A stretch of DNA of 64,000 bases from Akanthomyces muscarius (lineage: Eukaryota; Ascomycota; Sordariomycetes; Hypocreales; Cordycipitaceae), in assembly GCF_028009165.1 (NCBI RefSeq), contig NC_079243.1, positions 5,070,025 to 5,134,024 on the forward strand, written 5' to 3'. Both the position numbers and the translations under genes were made by a program. This document shows positions 35,701-46,005 of the stretch, in pieces (within the stretch, counting starts at the first letter, position 1; each line of letters starts with the position of its first letter). Under the pieces are notes generated by a model, which ran no database searches, was not told the origin of the DNA, and worked only from the letters and a program-made list of their open reading frames with translations.

Positions 35701-37799
35701 ACCAAACTGTAGGTGGTGCCTCTTGTACGTCCGTGGGAGATCTTGAGCATAAGCCTTTTTGGGTGTTGCCAACAGCAGACGTGAATGACTTTGTCTGCAC
35801 CATGGCGCGCCGGTTTGTCAAACCACTCGACTATATTTTCGCTAACAGCGGCGAGAAAGACGAGGCATCTTCCCATGCCAAGCGGAGCTCACGGTCACTC
35901 GTGTGCTTCTATACCGCCGAGCTTTTCCTGCGACTGCTCGTGTCGTCCTTAAATAGCGATAGGGACTACTTCGCCGACAAATGGATATGGGAGAACCAAT
36001 GGCAGTTGAAGCAGATCAAAGATGGACGGCGTGTCCAGTACACACGACGTGGACTCGGCCTACGCGAAACGGTCTGCGACTTAGGCCTTCTCTGGCTCAG
36101 ACTAGACCAGCTCGATTGGATGCACGGTCACCTGTCCATTCCGAAGCTGCTGCAATTGTACATACCTCGCAATCCTCTGCACCCGGAATGGGCAGCCCAG
36201 TCTAGTGTCCGGGCTTTTGCGTGTAGTAACGTGTCGGCTGCGTACATCATCGAAGACCTAATGCTCAAAGCAGCACATCTACGCGAACACGACCGAGCCA
36301 GCTTACACATAGCCATAACGGACGAAAAAACGGCGGTTCACATTGCAGCGCAGGAGGTGGCAAGAGAATACGGGCTCCACATGCTGAGCAAGCTGTTGCT
36401 GTATTGGCGTAAGGCATTGGAGGAATACGACCAAGTAAAGAACAGCCAAATACGGCGTAAGTATCCCAATGGACCAAACTCGCTCGCGACAGCTCTCGAG
36501 TCCATTCAAACTCCTACTGGGCGCATGGTCACCCCGCATACTATACTGGATATTCTGGACGAGGCGTGGGAGATTCGGCAGCTCGCAGGGACGCCGGACA
36601 GCACACCACACCTCCCTACGGGCCTACCAAACTGGATGGCAAAACGGGCTCCCAAAGAGCAGCTATGGAGCAGAAATGTGTTCGACACACTGTTCGAGAC
36701 GCCGAACAAAGTGACATGGGCCGGGAACGCGTTCCGGGTCTTCTACGAGCGACTACGCGATCTATACAACGCAGCGCGCCACCCGGACGCGGTCCCATTT
36801 GGCAACCTGTTTCGGGACACCATCGGTCGCTACATCACCGTCATGTTCAATCCAGACCGGACGAAAGAGATGAGCGTAAGCCACGGACGGAGCTGCTGCT
36901 ATAACCATCTGCCAACATTCTTTCGCATACAATTCTGGGCTCCCCTCATTAACCCATACCGGTACTTAGCGGACACGTTCGAGGTACGTAGATGGTCATG
37001 AGTAGATTCAGCATTATACTAAGACGCGAACGTCTAGATTAAAAAAACGGCTTTCCCTCTTTCACCGAAGTGGAAAAGAGCATATCAGGCGCTTCACTAT
37101 AGAAATGCAGAGCTCGTCCAAAGTTTCCGCGCGGTGCGCGGACTGTCCATAACAACAGGCTGGGTAGCTCGCCAACCATTGGATACGGTGGTGCGCCTGG
37201 CTGGTGATCTTCAAAGGTGCTTTGCATGTCTCTTGCGGGTGGCCGGACCTCGGCACTTGAGCTTGCCAGGGAGTCCACCATCTGGCTTCTGGAACTTCAA
37301 TGATCCGGATTCGATCGACCTTCAGCTGTGGGAGGTGCCGGTCGAGAGTGGTTCGCCGCATGGGGGGGCGACGCCGACCGTGATCCTGCCCACACTACCT
37401 GTCCTGAATTTTCTGCGGCACGCCAGCCGAGCTGCCGTTGGTGCCATGCCTCTGCTCACCGAACCGCCGTCTGCCCAAGCCCGTGGTGAGCTATGCCGTC
37501 TCCAAGAATTTGTTAACGTTATTGAGCAGCTCTTTGAGGACCCTTCAGGTAAACGGAGCCTGATTATCACCAAACTTAGACTCTTAGAAGAAATCAAGAG
37601 CATGCATAACGGGTCAGGTGATGATCGGCTACTTTTCGAATTTCTAGACCAAGCAGAAGCACCTCAGACGTATAGATATGTTGACGATAGGGCTCTACAC
37701 GAGGGTGACGAGAGCGCGGACGAAGACGAAGACATAGAGCGCAGCAGTGGGAACAGCACTGCCGGTGCTGAAAGCGACAATAGTGACGCAAGTCTATAG
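32781..37799 (+). CDS. Large uncharacterised protein, 1643 aa (copy 1)
   Basis: Exon 1 (32781-36983) and exon 2 (37071-37799) are joined across an 87-bp phase-0 intron (GTACGT donor, TACTAAG branch, GAAG acceptor). Splicing replaces a stop at 36999-37001 and links ADTFE to WKRAY. I do not recognise the family. The first 45 residues are highly basic and helix-prone (RRELERQRSFRRRQ). Residues about 50-390 look disordered and acidic with an RYNLRERK patch near 130. From about 440 to 1500 the chain looks folded, rich in Trp, Phe and Tyr. The tail is strongly acidic (DESADEDEDIERSSG). I see no signal peptide, membrane span, helicase, kinase or nuclease motif. The charge pattern suggests a nuclear or nucleic-acid-associated role, but that is a guess. 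It is duplicated intact at 53521. Confidence 0.85.
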
Positions 37800-39424
37800 A
37801 GCGAAGAACATACGATTTGCTAATACTACTTCCATGTACCGCTACTCCCGCGTGACAAGTTCATGAGGCGTCGCGACTACCGACGCGGCCGACGCGGCCG
37901 ACGCTGCCGCCGTGACCTCGCCCAGACCAGTCGACTAAGCTGATGTTGGAACCAACGAACCCTTACGTCGACGAGAGGCCGATATTGGTCGGGCTTTTGT
38001 TTAGTTGGTTAACTGACGCCCGATGGATGGCCTGTCCACTTGTCTAGCGAATCTGTATGTGGATTCCTCCCGCGAGATTTCCTCCTCGGCATCCTGGATC
38101 TGCTCTTTCGTCAAGGCATACCCATAGCTGACCATTTAAAATTCGCCGCTATCTAGGCGGTGAGCAAGGAAAATTGGCCAAACGGCCCTGGTAACCTGGT
38201 TCTTGTTTAGTTTGACGGGGACGTGATGTCGACAATGTCGCCGCCTGCTATTGCTTCGGTGTCCTCACTTGCGCCTTATTTGGCCGACCGTACTAGATTC
38301 AGACGCGGTCTTCCTCAACACAGGTGGGAGAGGCTGCCAGTCTTCTGGCACTTGCGTGTGAACTTGGCCTGACTTCCACTGTGGCCCCGGGTAGAGGCGG
38401 GATATCCTTCGCAGCGTGCAGCGAGCGATGTAAAGCAAGTCAACCATGGACTCTTAACTATTGTCTTCCTGCCAAGAGGTATCCGCCCACGGTAACACAT
38501 TTAATCGTAATATTCTTCCGTGTGGATCTAATTAGGAGGGTACGTGCGCAGGGAATGGCTCACTACTTGGACAGGGTTTCGAGTTACGAGTAGTAAGGCA
38601 GGCCGTGGTTTAGCATAAGCCTCAAGCATAGCAAATATCATGCCAACCATCGACTTGACAACGAAGTCCAGCTAAGACCCTTCATAGAGGGCCGCTTCCA
38701 ACGGGCACTCTATCACTACCAGTTGATTCGGAAAATTAAGAAAGAAAGGGAATCTAACAGCAAGCCGCTATATCCTCAAACAAGTGACAAATTAGCAGAG
38801 CGTAGATTGTGGATACGCGCATATAAAGTAGTAGTAGACCAGTCGCTCGTTGCGGCCTCACAACATGCCCTTGGGTGACATGCCATCGGAGCGGCGGACG
38901 GAGCTATGTTCGTTCAGCCCCATACGCTATAAATGGCGGCCTCCGCCAGGCTTGCTCCTCCTGGACGCCGCCATGGGTCCAAATCAGGCTGCGCAGCCTA
39001 GCGCACTCTGGCAACGGTCACACTTCACACAAATTCTGAGCCTTGGCGGCATTAGCGCCGCATTGGTGGCGCCAAGGTACACCAATAGCACAGATCACGA
39101 AGAAAGTCCTCGAAGTTCATCTCCATCCCAGCAGCCTTGCCACGATCCACCTCACCGTAGAGTACGCTCTAAAACCCCAGCCGGCCCAGTGTACGTGGCT
39201 TATACTACTACGCGAGCGACGACGGGGATAAAGAACCTGCAAGATGACCATAATAATCGACGATGGCGACGCCTTTCCGCTGCATAAAGCCACCGCGCGA
39301 AATATAGTCATGCATGCTCCGTCAGCATGGTACTTTTTCCTGCGTAAGTACACAGATCAGGTTAGTGAAATGGTTCATAGCTGTCAACATACGATTAGAG
39401 GCCAACAGTATCGTGAAAGCTAGG
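37800..39424. other. Long intergenic stretch, possible remnants
   Basis: Short GCGGCCGACGC repeats occur at about 37884-37900. A plus-strand frame of about 95 codons without a start (near 38605-38872) reads like protein (RALYHYQLIRKIKKERESN, then ERRLWIRAYKVVVDQSL) and may be a fragment. A short frame at about 39244-39420 (GDAFPLHKATARN) faintly resembles the start of a BTB domain. Neither can be called a gene. Confidence 0.4.
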
Positions 39425-39432
39425 TATAAATA
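39425..39432 (+). promoter_or_regulatory. TATA box of the putative secreted-protein gene (copy 1)
   Basis: A perfect TATAAATA lies 102 bp upstream of the start codon at 39534. Confidence 0.55.
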
Positions 39433-39533
39433 CTCGCCGCGCTGACCTAGAGACGAGGAATCCCTTATGCTTCTCTTTCATATCAGCAGCGTAATAGCAT
39501 TTCTCCTACCGAACGCTCCTGTTTGGTCTTAAA

Positions 39534-40955
39534 ATGCGTGGTTTTCTCGTCCTTCTTGGACTTAGCTCCGTCGTATGTGGCTCTGTTGCAGAACCACGCC
39601 ACAGCGACTCTTACAGCGAATGCTATGCAGACAGAGGGTGCGTTATTTTCAAGCGTCTAGCAGATACAAAATCGGTTATGCAAACTTACAAGCGACAGTC
39701 TGGAGCAGAAGGATCTCAATGAAGCCGGTCGATTCTTGGAGGAGAACCTGGCCGCTACCCCAGCGGGACTGCCCATGGCCATGAATGAATGCGCGTACAA
39801 GCGCCATAACACCACCATCATGTCCATCTGCAACGGCAGCGCGCGTAACCGCACTATTACCCAGGGTGAGGTGAAGCGTGGCATCGCCCAGCTATTCAAG
39901 GACTGCAACAAGCTTGGGACGTTCACAGGTGTGCACGTGGTCAACAACCTCACCTTTGCCGCGTACGGGATCTTTGCCGGCATCAACATCAAGCCACCTG
40001 GCGGCAAGAACCCACCTGACACGCCAGGCTCGGTGAGAAAACGCGGCAGAGGAAGCTGGCTCGAGTTTGTGGGCGACAGCCCTCTCGGTGCCCGGGCCGA
40101 CGAGACCGCAACAGATTGCCCGGTCAGCTTTTTTGGAAAGTCGCGCACCGATTGTCCCAGGCCCGAGGGCATCACGCTAAACGAAGACGGATCCTGCGGT
40201 CCGATTCGGCCCAACATGAACTCGTGCCAGACCTTCTGCGAGCAGAAACGTACCGGCCTGCTTGGACCAGAGACACGGGCACCTGGCGAGGCCGGAGAGT
40301 CGCAGCCGCCAGGCCAGGCACTGGCCTTGACCAAGGGCAAAGAGACGTCTATCAGCCAAGGCTTCTCCGCCGGTCTCGAAGGTGTGGTCAAGGAAGTGTT
40401 CGGAGCAGGTGTTACATATGAGTGTCAGTCTGCCTTTCTCCCCTATCGAATCATGATGAGGGCTTCATACTAACTATCAGCGTATAGGGAGCCATGGTTC
40501 CGCTAAAATGGAGTCCATCGAGCGCACAGCTGATCCAGCGGCCGACCCAGAGATGTGGACGCGATGGGTCTTCTTCCCAAAACTGATCGAAAGCTGTGGC
40601 ACCATCTCCAAGAAGAAGTCAGAACTGCAGATTGTCGGAAAAGGCGGAAGCGTGCCGGCTTGCAAGGGCGATGTCGAAACTCTCACAGACAAGTGCAGCA
40701 TTTCGCCCTACCTCGTCGACGGCGAGGCTTCTGCTCTGTGGGCACTGCGTACGTTCCGTTTTCTTGTCCTTGTTTATTCTTCATGCTCTTTTCTATACGC
40801 TCATACTAACAATACTAGGGTACGAGTGGCAAGATGGAGTGATGAAGCCAATGGATCAGCAACATCCGAGCTACAAGTCTATTTGCAACACTCCGGACCC
40901 GGACGGTGATGGAGAGGACGAGTGTATTGGGGGCGTTCCTCCAGCGCCCGAGTAA
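39534..40955 (+). CDS. Putative secreted Cys-containing protein, 4 exons (copy 1)
   Basis: Proposed exons are 39534-39572, 39661-40423, 40488-40748 and 40819-40955 (399 aa). Introns 2 and 3 are strong: each has a TACTAAC branch site and AG, and the joins give TYEWSHGS and LRYEWQDG. Intron 1 uses a perfect GTATGT donor but leaves a short hydrophobic leader (MRGFLVLLGLSSV). Unspliced, the same start reads as a better signal peptide (LSSVVCGSVAEP) but stops after 62 codons. The 5' end is therefore uncertain. The body has about a dozen Cys, several N-glycosylation sites (NTT, NGS, NRT, NLT) and a TSISQGFSAGLEG...AGVTYEWS stretch like the beta-rich cores of some secreted fungal proteins. No family is assigned. 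An identical copy is at 60274. Confidence 0.7.
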
Positions 40956-41598
40956 CTCTGCTTTAGTCGAGGGCCATCAAGAGACTGCCTGGCTTCGCCA
41001 GTGTGAAGTCTGGTCTATCTGGCTAGAGAGGTAAGCTTGACATTTCAGGCAAGTGGGTTTAGGCAAATGGGCGTAGTGGCTTACAATAAAGTCTGGACGA
41101 CCATCAGCTAGCGCCGATTAGGGTAGAACCAACCAATTTGTTTGCATTATGTGCGAGCACTATGATATTTTATTGGCGGCGTGCATGACGCGTGACGTGC
41201 CAGTCTCCATGAAAGACTTGGCGGCGTACCTTGGTCTATAAGGCTGCTGCCTTGGAGACGCCGGTACTTGTCCCTTTTCTGAAGACGGCGTGAAGTATTG
41301 TTGTTTCTTGCCTGTGGAAAAAGAGGAAGCGTGGATTGCTGAGCTGGTGTCACGCCATGCAGGCGCAGAATCTCGGTGCATCGTGAATAAATCTCACCCC
41401 AAAATGGGTCACAGGAAGATGTCATGAAGAAGAAGTGAGGAGTATGATAGAAGACTTATTCTACCGGGAAGTAATAGTGGTTTTAGAATGTGTATGTAGT
41501 ATTACTTCCTAGTCTAGACAGGGCAGCTCGTAGTCGTTGTACAGGGCCGCTACGAGCGGGCTCCGTCAACGACCTAACTATGATGGATCCACTTTCAT
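40956..41598. other. Intergenic region between convergent genes
   Basis: Two overlapping minus-strand frames of 73 and 92 codons lie at 41147-41425, with no domain or splice support. This is the shared 3' flank of the secreted-protein gene and the GPI-like gene. Confidence 0.45.
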
Positions 41599-42239
41599 TT
41601 ATACCATGTAAGCCACGAGAGCCACCACGAGCGAAAACACCACGCCCCGTGATTTTGTAGTCCGGAAGCTCGCGCCCTGGCCCTCCGCCTCTCGGCCTTT
41701 CTTCACCAGGCCATAGTCAACCCATTCACACCTACTGTCGACGGTTATGGGCGTCGAATTCTTCGCCCCTGATTGCACCGCAGCCTTGGCACAATCCTCC
41801 CAGCCTTCCGCGAGCGTCTGGTTTGACGTAGCACAGTATTTCGATATGCAATTATACTCTGTGTAGTATCTGTTTGCTATGCCTTGCGTGGTGTCAGGAT
41901 CCAAGGGGCAGCAGGGCCGGAGCAACTCCCACTCATCCCCAGCACCTAGTGGATAGGGGCTAGCATCGGAGCTTTCCTTCGCAGAAAACGTGGCTCGGCA
42001 CAATATGGGCAAGTGATACTCTTCAGGTAGACGCCCGCAAGCGACTCTGTCAAACACCCATGACTGTTGGATCTGCCGAGCGTCAGCTCTACGCCGTCGG
42101 CCGGATGACAGCCAATTGAACTTACCGCAAGAGGATCACCGAGTGTGAAGTTGAGAATCTTTCCCATGTCGTATCGCGTGGCGGTGATGGGAAGAAAGAG
42201 GAAAAGGCTCGGGGCTCGGCGTCCAGACTTTATTTTCAT
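41599..42239 (-). CDS. Putative Cys-rich, GPI-anchored surface protein (copy 1)
   Basis: Two exons (42126-42239 and 41599-42072) are joined by a 53-bp intron with a GTAAGT donor, a GCTGACG branch site and a GCAG acceptor, giving 195 aa. The N-terminus (basic KIKSGRR, then SLFLFLPITA) resembles a signal peptide. The middle has about ten Cys (LLRPCCPLD, YNCISKYCATS, WEDCAKAA), suggesting disulphides. The C-terminus ends in a hydrophobic stretch (GVVFSLVVALVAYMV) after a polar spacer, as in GPI-anchor signals. No family is recognised. Translation could instead begin at the internal Met (MGKILNF), which would remove the leader. It is convergent with the secreted-protein gene and divergent from the SET gene. 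Confidence 0.65.
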
Positions 42240-42693
42240 GCCACACTCGCTCTGCTTCCAAACTCCAATGGACAACCCTGGTCAGACCTGGCACCACACG
42301 CCCCGCCCTGTATATGACTGTATAGGCCCATCGGGAAATGAGCAGGCCATCGATCGTCTCGGCTTCACGAGGCTATGACAAGAACAACAGTCACGCGCCA
42401 CCAGCGTAGCAAAAGCGCATGCTACCACGGAAAAAATCAGGCTGCAGGGCTACCTAAGCCCTGTACGCCACTAGGACAAGCTTAAGCTAAGCTTCCATAC
42501 AAGTCTGCATTAGCGCTCAACGGCGTGGTGGGGTAGGCCACCGGCGCCACCGTAAGATGAAGCCGTGTCAAGGTGGCTCGTATGGCGGTCCGGACGGACG
42601 ATACAGTCCTTTCCGATGTCTCCTCCCTTCCGACCGTACCATGAAAAGAGCGTCAACGTACGCTCGTGCGCGGATGCATTTCGTCTGCCAGAC
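42240..42693. other. Divergent intergenic region
   Basis: This lies between the GPI-like gene (minus) and the SET gene (plus). It is about 450 bp with no strong TATA box and presumably holds both promoters. Confidence 0.4.
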
Positions 42694-43700
42694 ATGAAGC
42701 TCTCGGGACTGCTGCCTTCTTTGCTGCTGCTCACAGATCAGGTACGTGATTGTACAGCGTGCTTGTGGGCGCCACGGCTTCTGTCGGCCGGATGGCCCTA
42801 TGCGCGGCAAGCCGAGGGGACCAATTGCCCAGCGCCGGGCGTGCTGCGACGTCTAACACTAGGGCGAAAGGCGCTACCGGCCAGGTTGCAAAAGTCCTTA
42901 GGCTCTTTTCATCTATATTCTTCGCACGAGTTTGGAAGTCACGGCGGCATAGGCGTACTGGGAACAGCCGACCAGGCCGACTACCTTGGACGACTAGCGG
43001 CGTTTTATGAAGAAGATGCTTTTTCCACGCAAAACACGGAAGAGGCCGGCTTGCTCGACGTGGTCAACACTCCCGGCCGGGGCCGCGGTCTGATCGCTAC
43101 GCGGACGCTGCAGCGCGGAGATGTAGTCATGGCTCGTCGGCCGGTGCTGCTGCTTGACTTGGACGTGTACACAGACCTGGACAGGGCGCAGTGGGTGGAG
43201 GTTCACCACGAGGCGGTCGCCGCACTGCCTCTACGAACGCGCTCCATGTTTTGGCAGCTAGACGGTGCTGGGCAAGTCGACGCCTTGACGGATCGGATTC
43301 GAACCAACGCGTTTGCGGTGATGGTCGGGGACAAGGCATACCACGCCGTTTTCCCGGATATTTCAGTACGTGGCGCACCACACTGACAGGCTAGCGCGAG
43401 ATCTAGCACCACTCAGACGCTGACCTATGGAAGATGCTGAACCACGACTGCGGGCCCAACGCTGCATATCATTTCGATGTGGCTTCCCTTACGCAATATG
43501 TGACGGCTACGACGACGATTTTCGCCGGGACAGAAATCACAATATCGTATCTGCAGCCCGCGATGGCCCTCCAATCACGCCGCCAGCATTTACGCTCGTT
43601 GTGGGGGTTTCACTGTTCGTGCAGCAAATGCGAAGCAGAAGAAGGCGCCGAGTTGCAAGCAGTTGCCCCAGCCAAAGAGGAGTTTTCAGCGGATGGTTGA
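42694..43700 (+). CDS. SET-domain protein with a signal-like N-terminus (copy 1)
   Basis: Exons are 42694-42741, 42817-43365 and 43434-43700 (287 aa). Intron 2 (68 bp, GTACGT donor, GCTGAC branch) is certain in effect because it joins FPDIS to MLNHDCGPNA. Intron 1 (75 bp) is frame-neutral; it removes 25 codons and joins MKLSGLLPSLLLLTDQ to GTNCPAPG. SET motifs in order are GRGRGLIATR, then the core NHDCGPNAAYHF, then GTEITISYL, with a post-SET-like WGFHCSCSKC. SET proteins transfer methyl groups from S-adenosylmethionine to lysine. The leader would send this one to the secretory pathway, unlike chromatin SET enzymes. The protein ends soon after the Cys cluster, so it is short compared with SMYD/SET5 relatives. 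The start could lie further upstream in the same frame (42565). Confidence 0.8.
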
Positions 43701-44590
43701 TTTAAAAGAAAAGGGTTTTTAAAAAACATCGATTGTGTGATATAGAGCCGCACCGCTGAGCTGGCATCTAGACCAAAGCTGTTGCCAAGCTGTGATTCTC
43801 TGAGTATTGTGTCCAGTTCAGGGTATGGCCAGGCATAGGGCGCAAAGCTGCGCTGCGAATAATCTACAGGATCGCAATGCGGATGAGCCAAAGGTTCGTA
43901 CTACAAACAAAAGCATGGTGGATATAGGGAAGGCCACTACATTCAAGAGCTCAAATGGGATTCTTCAATAGACCCTCTACAATACTCTGTACAACGCCTC
44001 CAACCCAACTGCCTAAGTATCTTGTCCCAAAAGAAAATCAAGCGAAGCTGCTTTGAGCCGAATCTGATCGGGAGGACGGCGCCAGGCAGCGGGCCTGGCT
44101 CGTTACGGCCCGGGTATGGATTAGCGATGAAAAAAAAACATGGCGAGAGCAAATATTCAAACCACGCGGCATGGCGCAGCGAGGCGCTTCGTATTATGCC
44201 AACCAATAAGCAGATCGTAACTGTATAAGTGCTGCAGGGTAGGGTTCGGTGTAGCAGTTAATGAGTTGATGAAAACTAGTTGGTGAAGTAGGACAGTCTT
44301 CACGAAAGACTCATAATGCACGGACTAAGAGTATATTCTAGTAGCCTGTTCTGCTCAGCTCTTTTTCCTTTTCTTCTTTTCTTCCCCCCCCTTTTTTTTT
44401 GGGTTTCCAGTTCTTTGTCTCAGTCCCGGTCCCTCTCTTTTTTTTGCCTGTTTAGTTTTTCTCGTTAACTAAACTCTACCATTTTTTTTTAGTTACTCCT
44501 TTCGTTGCTGCTGTCCTGTTCCTCTTCCTTTCCCGCCCCTACCCGCCCCTCCTTCCCTTTCTCCCTCAGCCTCACCCTCACCCGAGCCGT
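43701..44590. other. Intergenic DNA with a pyrimidine tract
   Basis: No supported gene is present. A long C/T-rich run with C8 and T10 tracts occupies about 44360-44580. This starts the transition to subtelomere-like sequence. Confidence 0.5.
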
Positions 44591-44599
44591 AACGCCAAC

Positions 44600-45000
44600 A
44601 CCAACACCAACCATAACCCTTCCACTTAGGGTTAGGGCGCTGCGAGACAAAGTGCGTGCAGCAGGGTGAAGGGGAAGACGGAGGATTGTTTTGACCCTCT
44701 CTTCGTAACCCCTCGCTGAAACAGTCTAGACACTAACCATCCGACCCTCTTACGTCTCTTCCTTCCTTTCTTCCTTCCGGTGGACAGCGTGCGAGGAGAG
44801 TCTTTCGCTCTCTGTCCTTCTTCCTCGGTGACAGAGCTTAGGGCACTGGAGGCGGGACCAGTACATCTTCGCTGGAACGGGAAGCGCGTGTTTTTGGAGC
44901 TACAAGTTGAAGCAGAGACCTAGTCACTACTCTCAACGGACAACCCTAACAGAACCCTAACCCTGGCGTACCCTAACACCAACCCTGAGTGTAAGTTATG
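44600..45000. repeat. Interstitial telomere-like motifs
   Basis: Short CCCTAA/TTAGGG-like units are scattered here: ATAACCCTT and TTAGGGTTAGGG near 44620-44640, then ACCCTAAC units and CCCTAACCCT near 44942-44990, mixed with CCAACAC repeats. They occur in both orientations. They are too few and degenerate for a functional telomere but consistent with subtelomeric or formerly terminal DNA. Confidence 0.6.
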
Positions 45001-45389
45001 CCTAGAGTAGGGTCAAGGGTTGTGTAGAGGACTGGTCCTAAGAGTGTCAGTGCCTACGCCTGTCTTCGCAACTCGTTGCCGAGAGCGCCCTCCCCCTTCA
45101 CTTCCGCCCTCCCACCCTTTCGCTTCTCTTTCCTTTCTTGTGGGTGGACAAGGTGTGAGGCAAGCCTTTTGCTGCTTTTTTCCTTAGCAGACGGCTTCTT
45201 CACACAGGAGGTTGGAGTACGGCTGGTGCAACGTGCGGGGCTTGTGCTTCTGGAGCTGGAGCTGTAGTGAGCCTGTTTACGTCTCTACTACTTTACGTCT
45301 GTGCCTCTTTACCTCTTTCCCTCTTCAGCTTTTTAGCTCTTTACCTTTTCTACTTTCTTGCCTTTTAGCCTTTTAGCCTCTTAACCTCT

Positions 45390-45545
45390 GAAAGTGTAGT
45401 TTGTGTTGAAGTTGAAGTTGAAGTGTAGTTTGTGTTAAAAGTGAAGTTGAAGTTGAAGTGTAGTTTGTGTAGAAAGTGAAGTGAGGTTGAGAAGTTAGTG
45501 TTAGGTTGAAGTTGAAGTTGAAGTTGAAGTTGTGGTTGAAGTATA
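45390..45545 (+). repeat. TTGAAG-type minisatellite
   Basis: Repeats of GAAGTTGAAG and GTGTAGTTTGTGTT alternate over about 155 bp. They look like a low-complexity subtelomeric array. Confidence 0.75.
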
Positions 45546-45742
45546 AATTTTTGGAGGGTGGGGGTAGTGGTTAGGGTTAGAAACTGTAAATTGAGTTATC
45601 TAAGCTAGCTCGCTCGGGAATTTTCTAATAATACATTTAGAGAAAGTAATAGTAAGGAAAGAAAGTAAAGAGGAGAGTGTCCTAAGAAAGAGAGTATAGG
45701 GTAGGTAGTATAGGGTGGGTGGTATAGGGTAGGTGGAGGGGG

Positions 45743-45957
45743 GGTGCTAGAATATGTGTTCTAGCTATAGAAGGTGCTAGGACGTGGGTTCTAGCTGATA
45801 GAGGTGCTAGAGCGCGTGTTCTGGCTGCTAGAGGCGCTAGAGTGTGTGTTCTAGCTGCTAGAAGGTGCTAGAGCGTGTGTTCTAGCTGCTTAGAAGGCGC
45901 TAGAGTGTGTGTTCTAGCTGCTAGAAGGTGCTAGAATGTGTGTTCTAGCTGGTAGAG
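45743..45957 (-). repeat. 30-bp minisatellite in the retrotransposon 3' region
   Basis: Seven units of about 30-31 bp follow the pattern GGTGCTAGAGTGTGTGTTCT + AGCTGCTAGAA (plus strand). They lie between the retrotransposon stop codon and its 3' end. Confidence 0.85.
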
Positions 45958-46005
45958 GGTGTTACTATAGGTGTTATAGTGGGTAGAGGGGCGTTATAGT
46001 GGCTC

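Larger units (their letters stand above)
31973..43260 (+). repeat. Copy 1 of a direct segmental duplication of at least 11,288 bp
   Basis: Every base and frame I compared matches 52713-64000 at a constant offset of 20,740. Every open frame of 60 codons or more has an identical twin. The left edge is sharp: ATTAGAGG is shared at 31973 and 52713, and the preceding bases differ. The right edge is not visible because copy 2 reaches the window end. The segment is GC-balanced with no RIP signature. Confidence 0.97.

Noticed and set aside
38850..39287. 145-codon plus-strand frame
   Set aside because: It is low-complexity Ser/Pro/Arg sequence. Competing frames overlap and no homologous motif is recognised.
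39244..39420. Possible BTB/POZ start (GDAFPLHKATARN)
   Set aside because: Resemblance covers only about 15 residues and the frame ends soon after. It is not enough to call.
39657..40391. 244-codon minus-strand open frame
   Set aside because: It is antisense to exon 2 of the secreted-protein gene, whose frame has consistent splice sites. The minus frame has no domain and is a GC-composition shadow. The same holds at 60397-61131.
41147..41425. 92- and 73-codon minus-strand frames
   Set aside because: They overlap in different frames in a convergent 3' region, with no domain.
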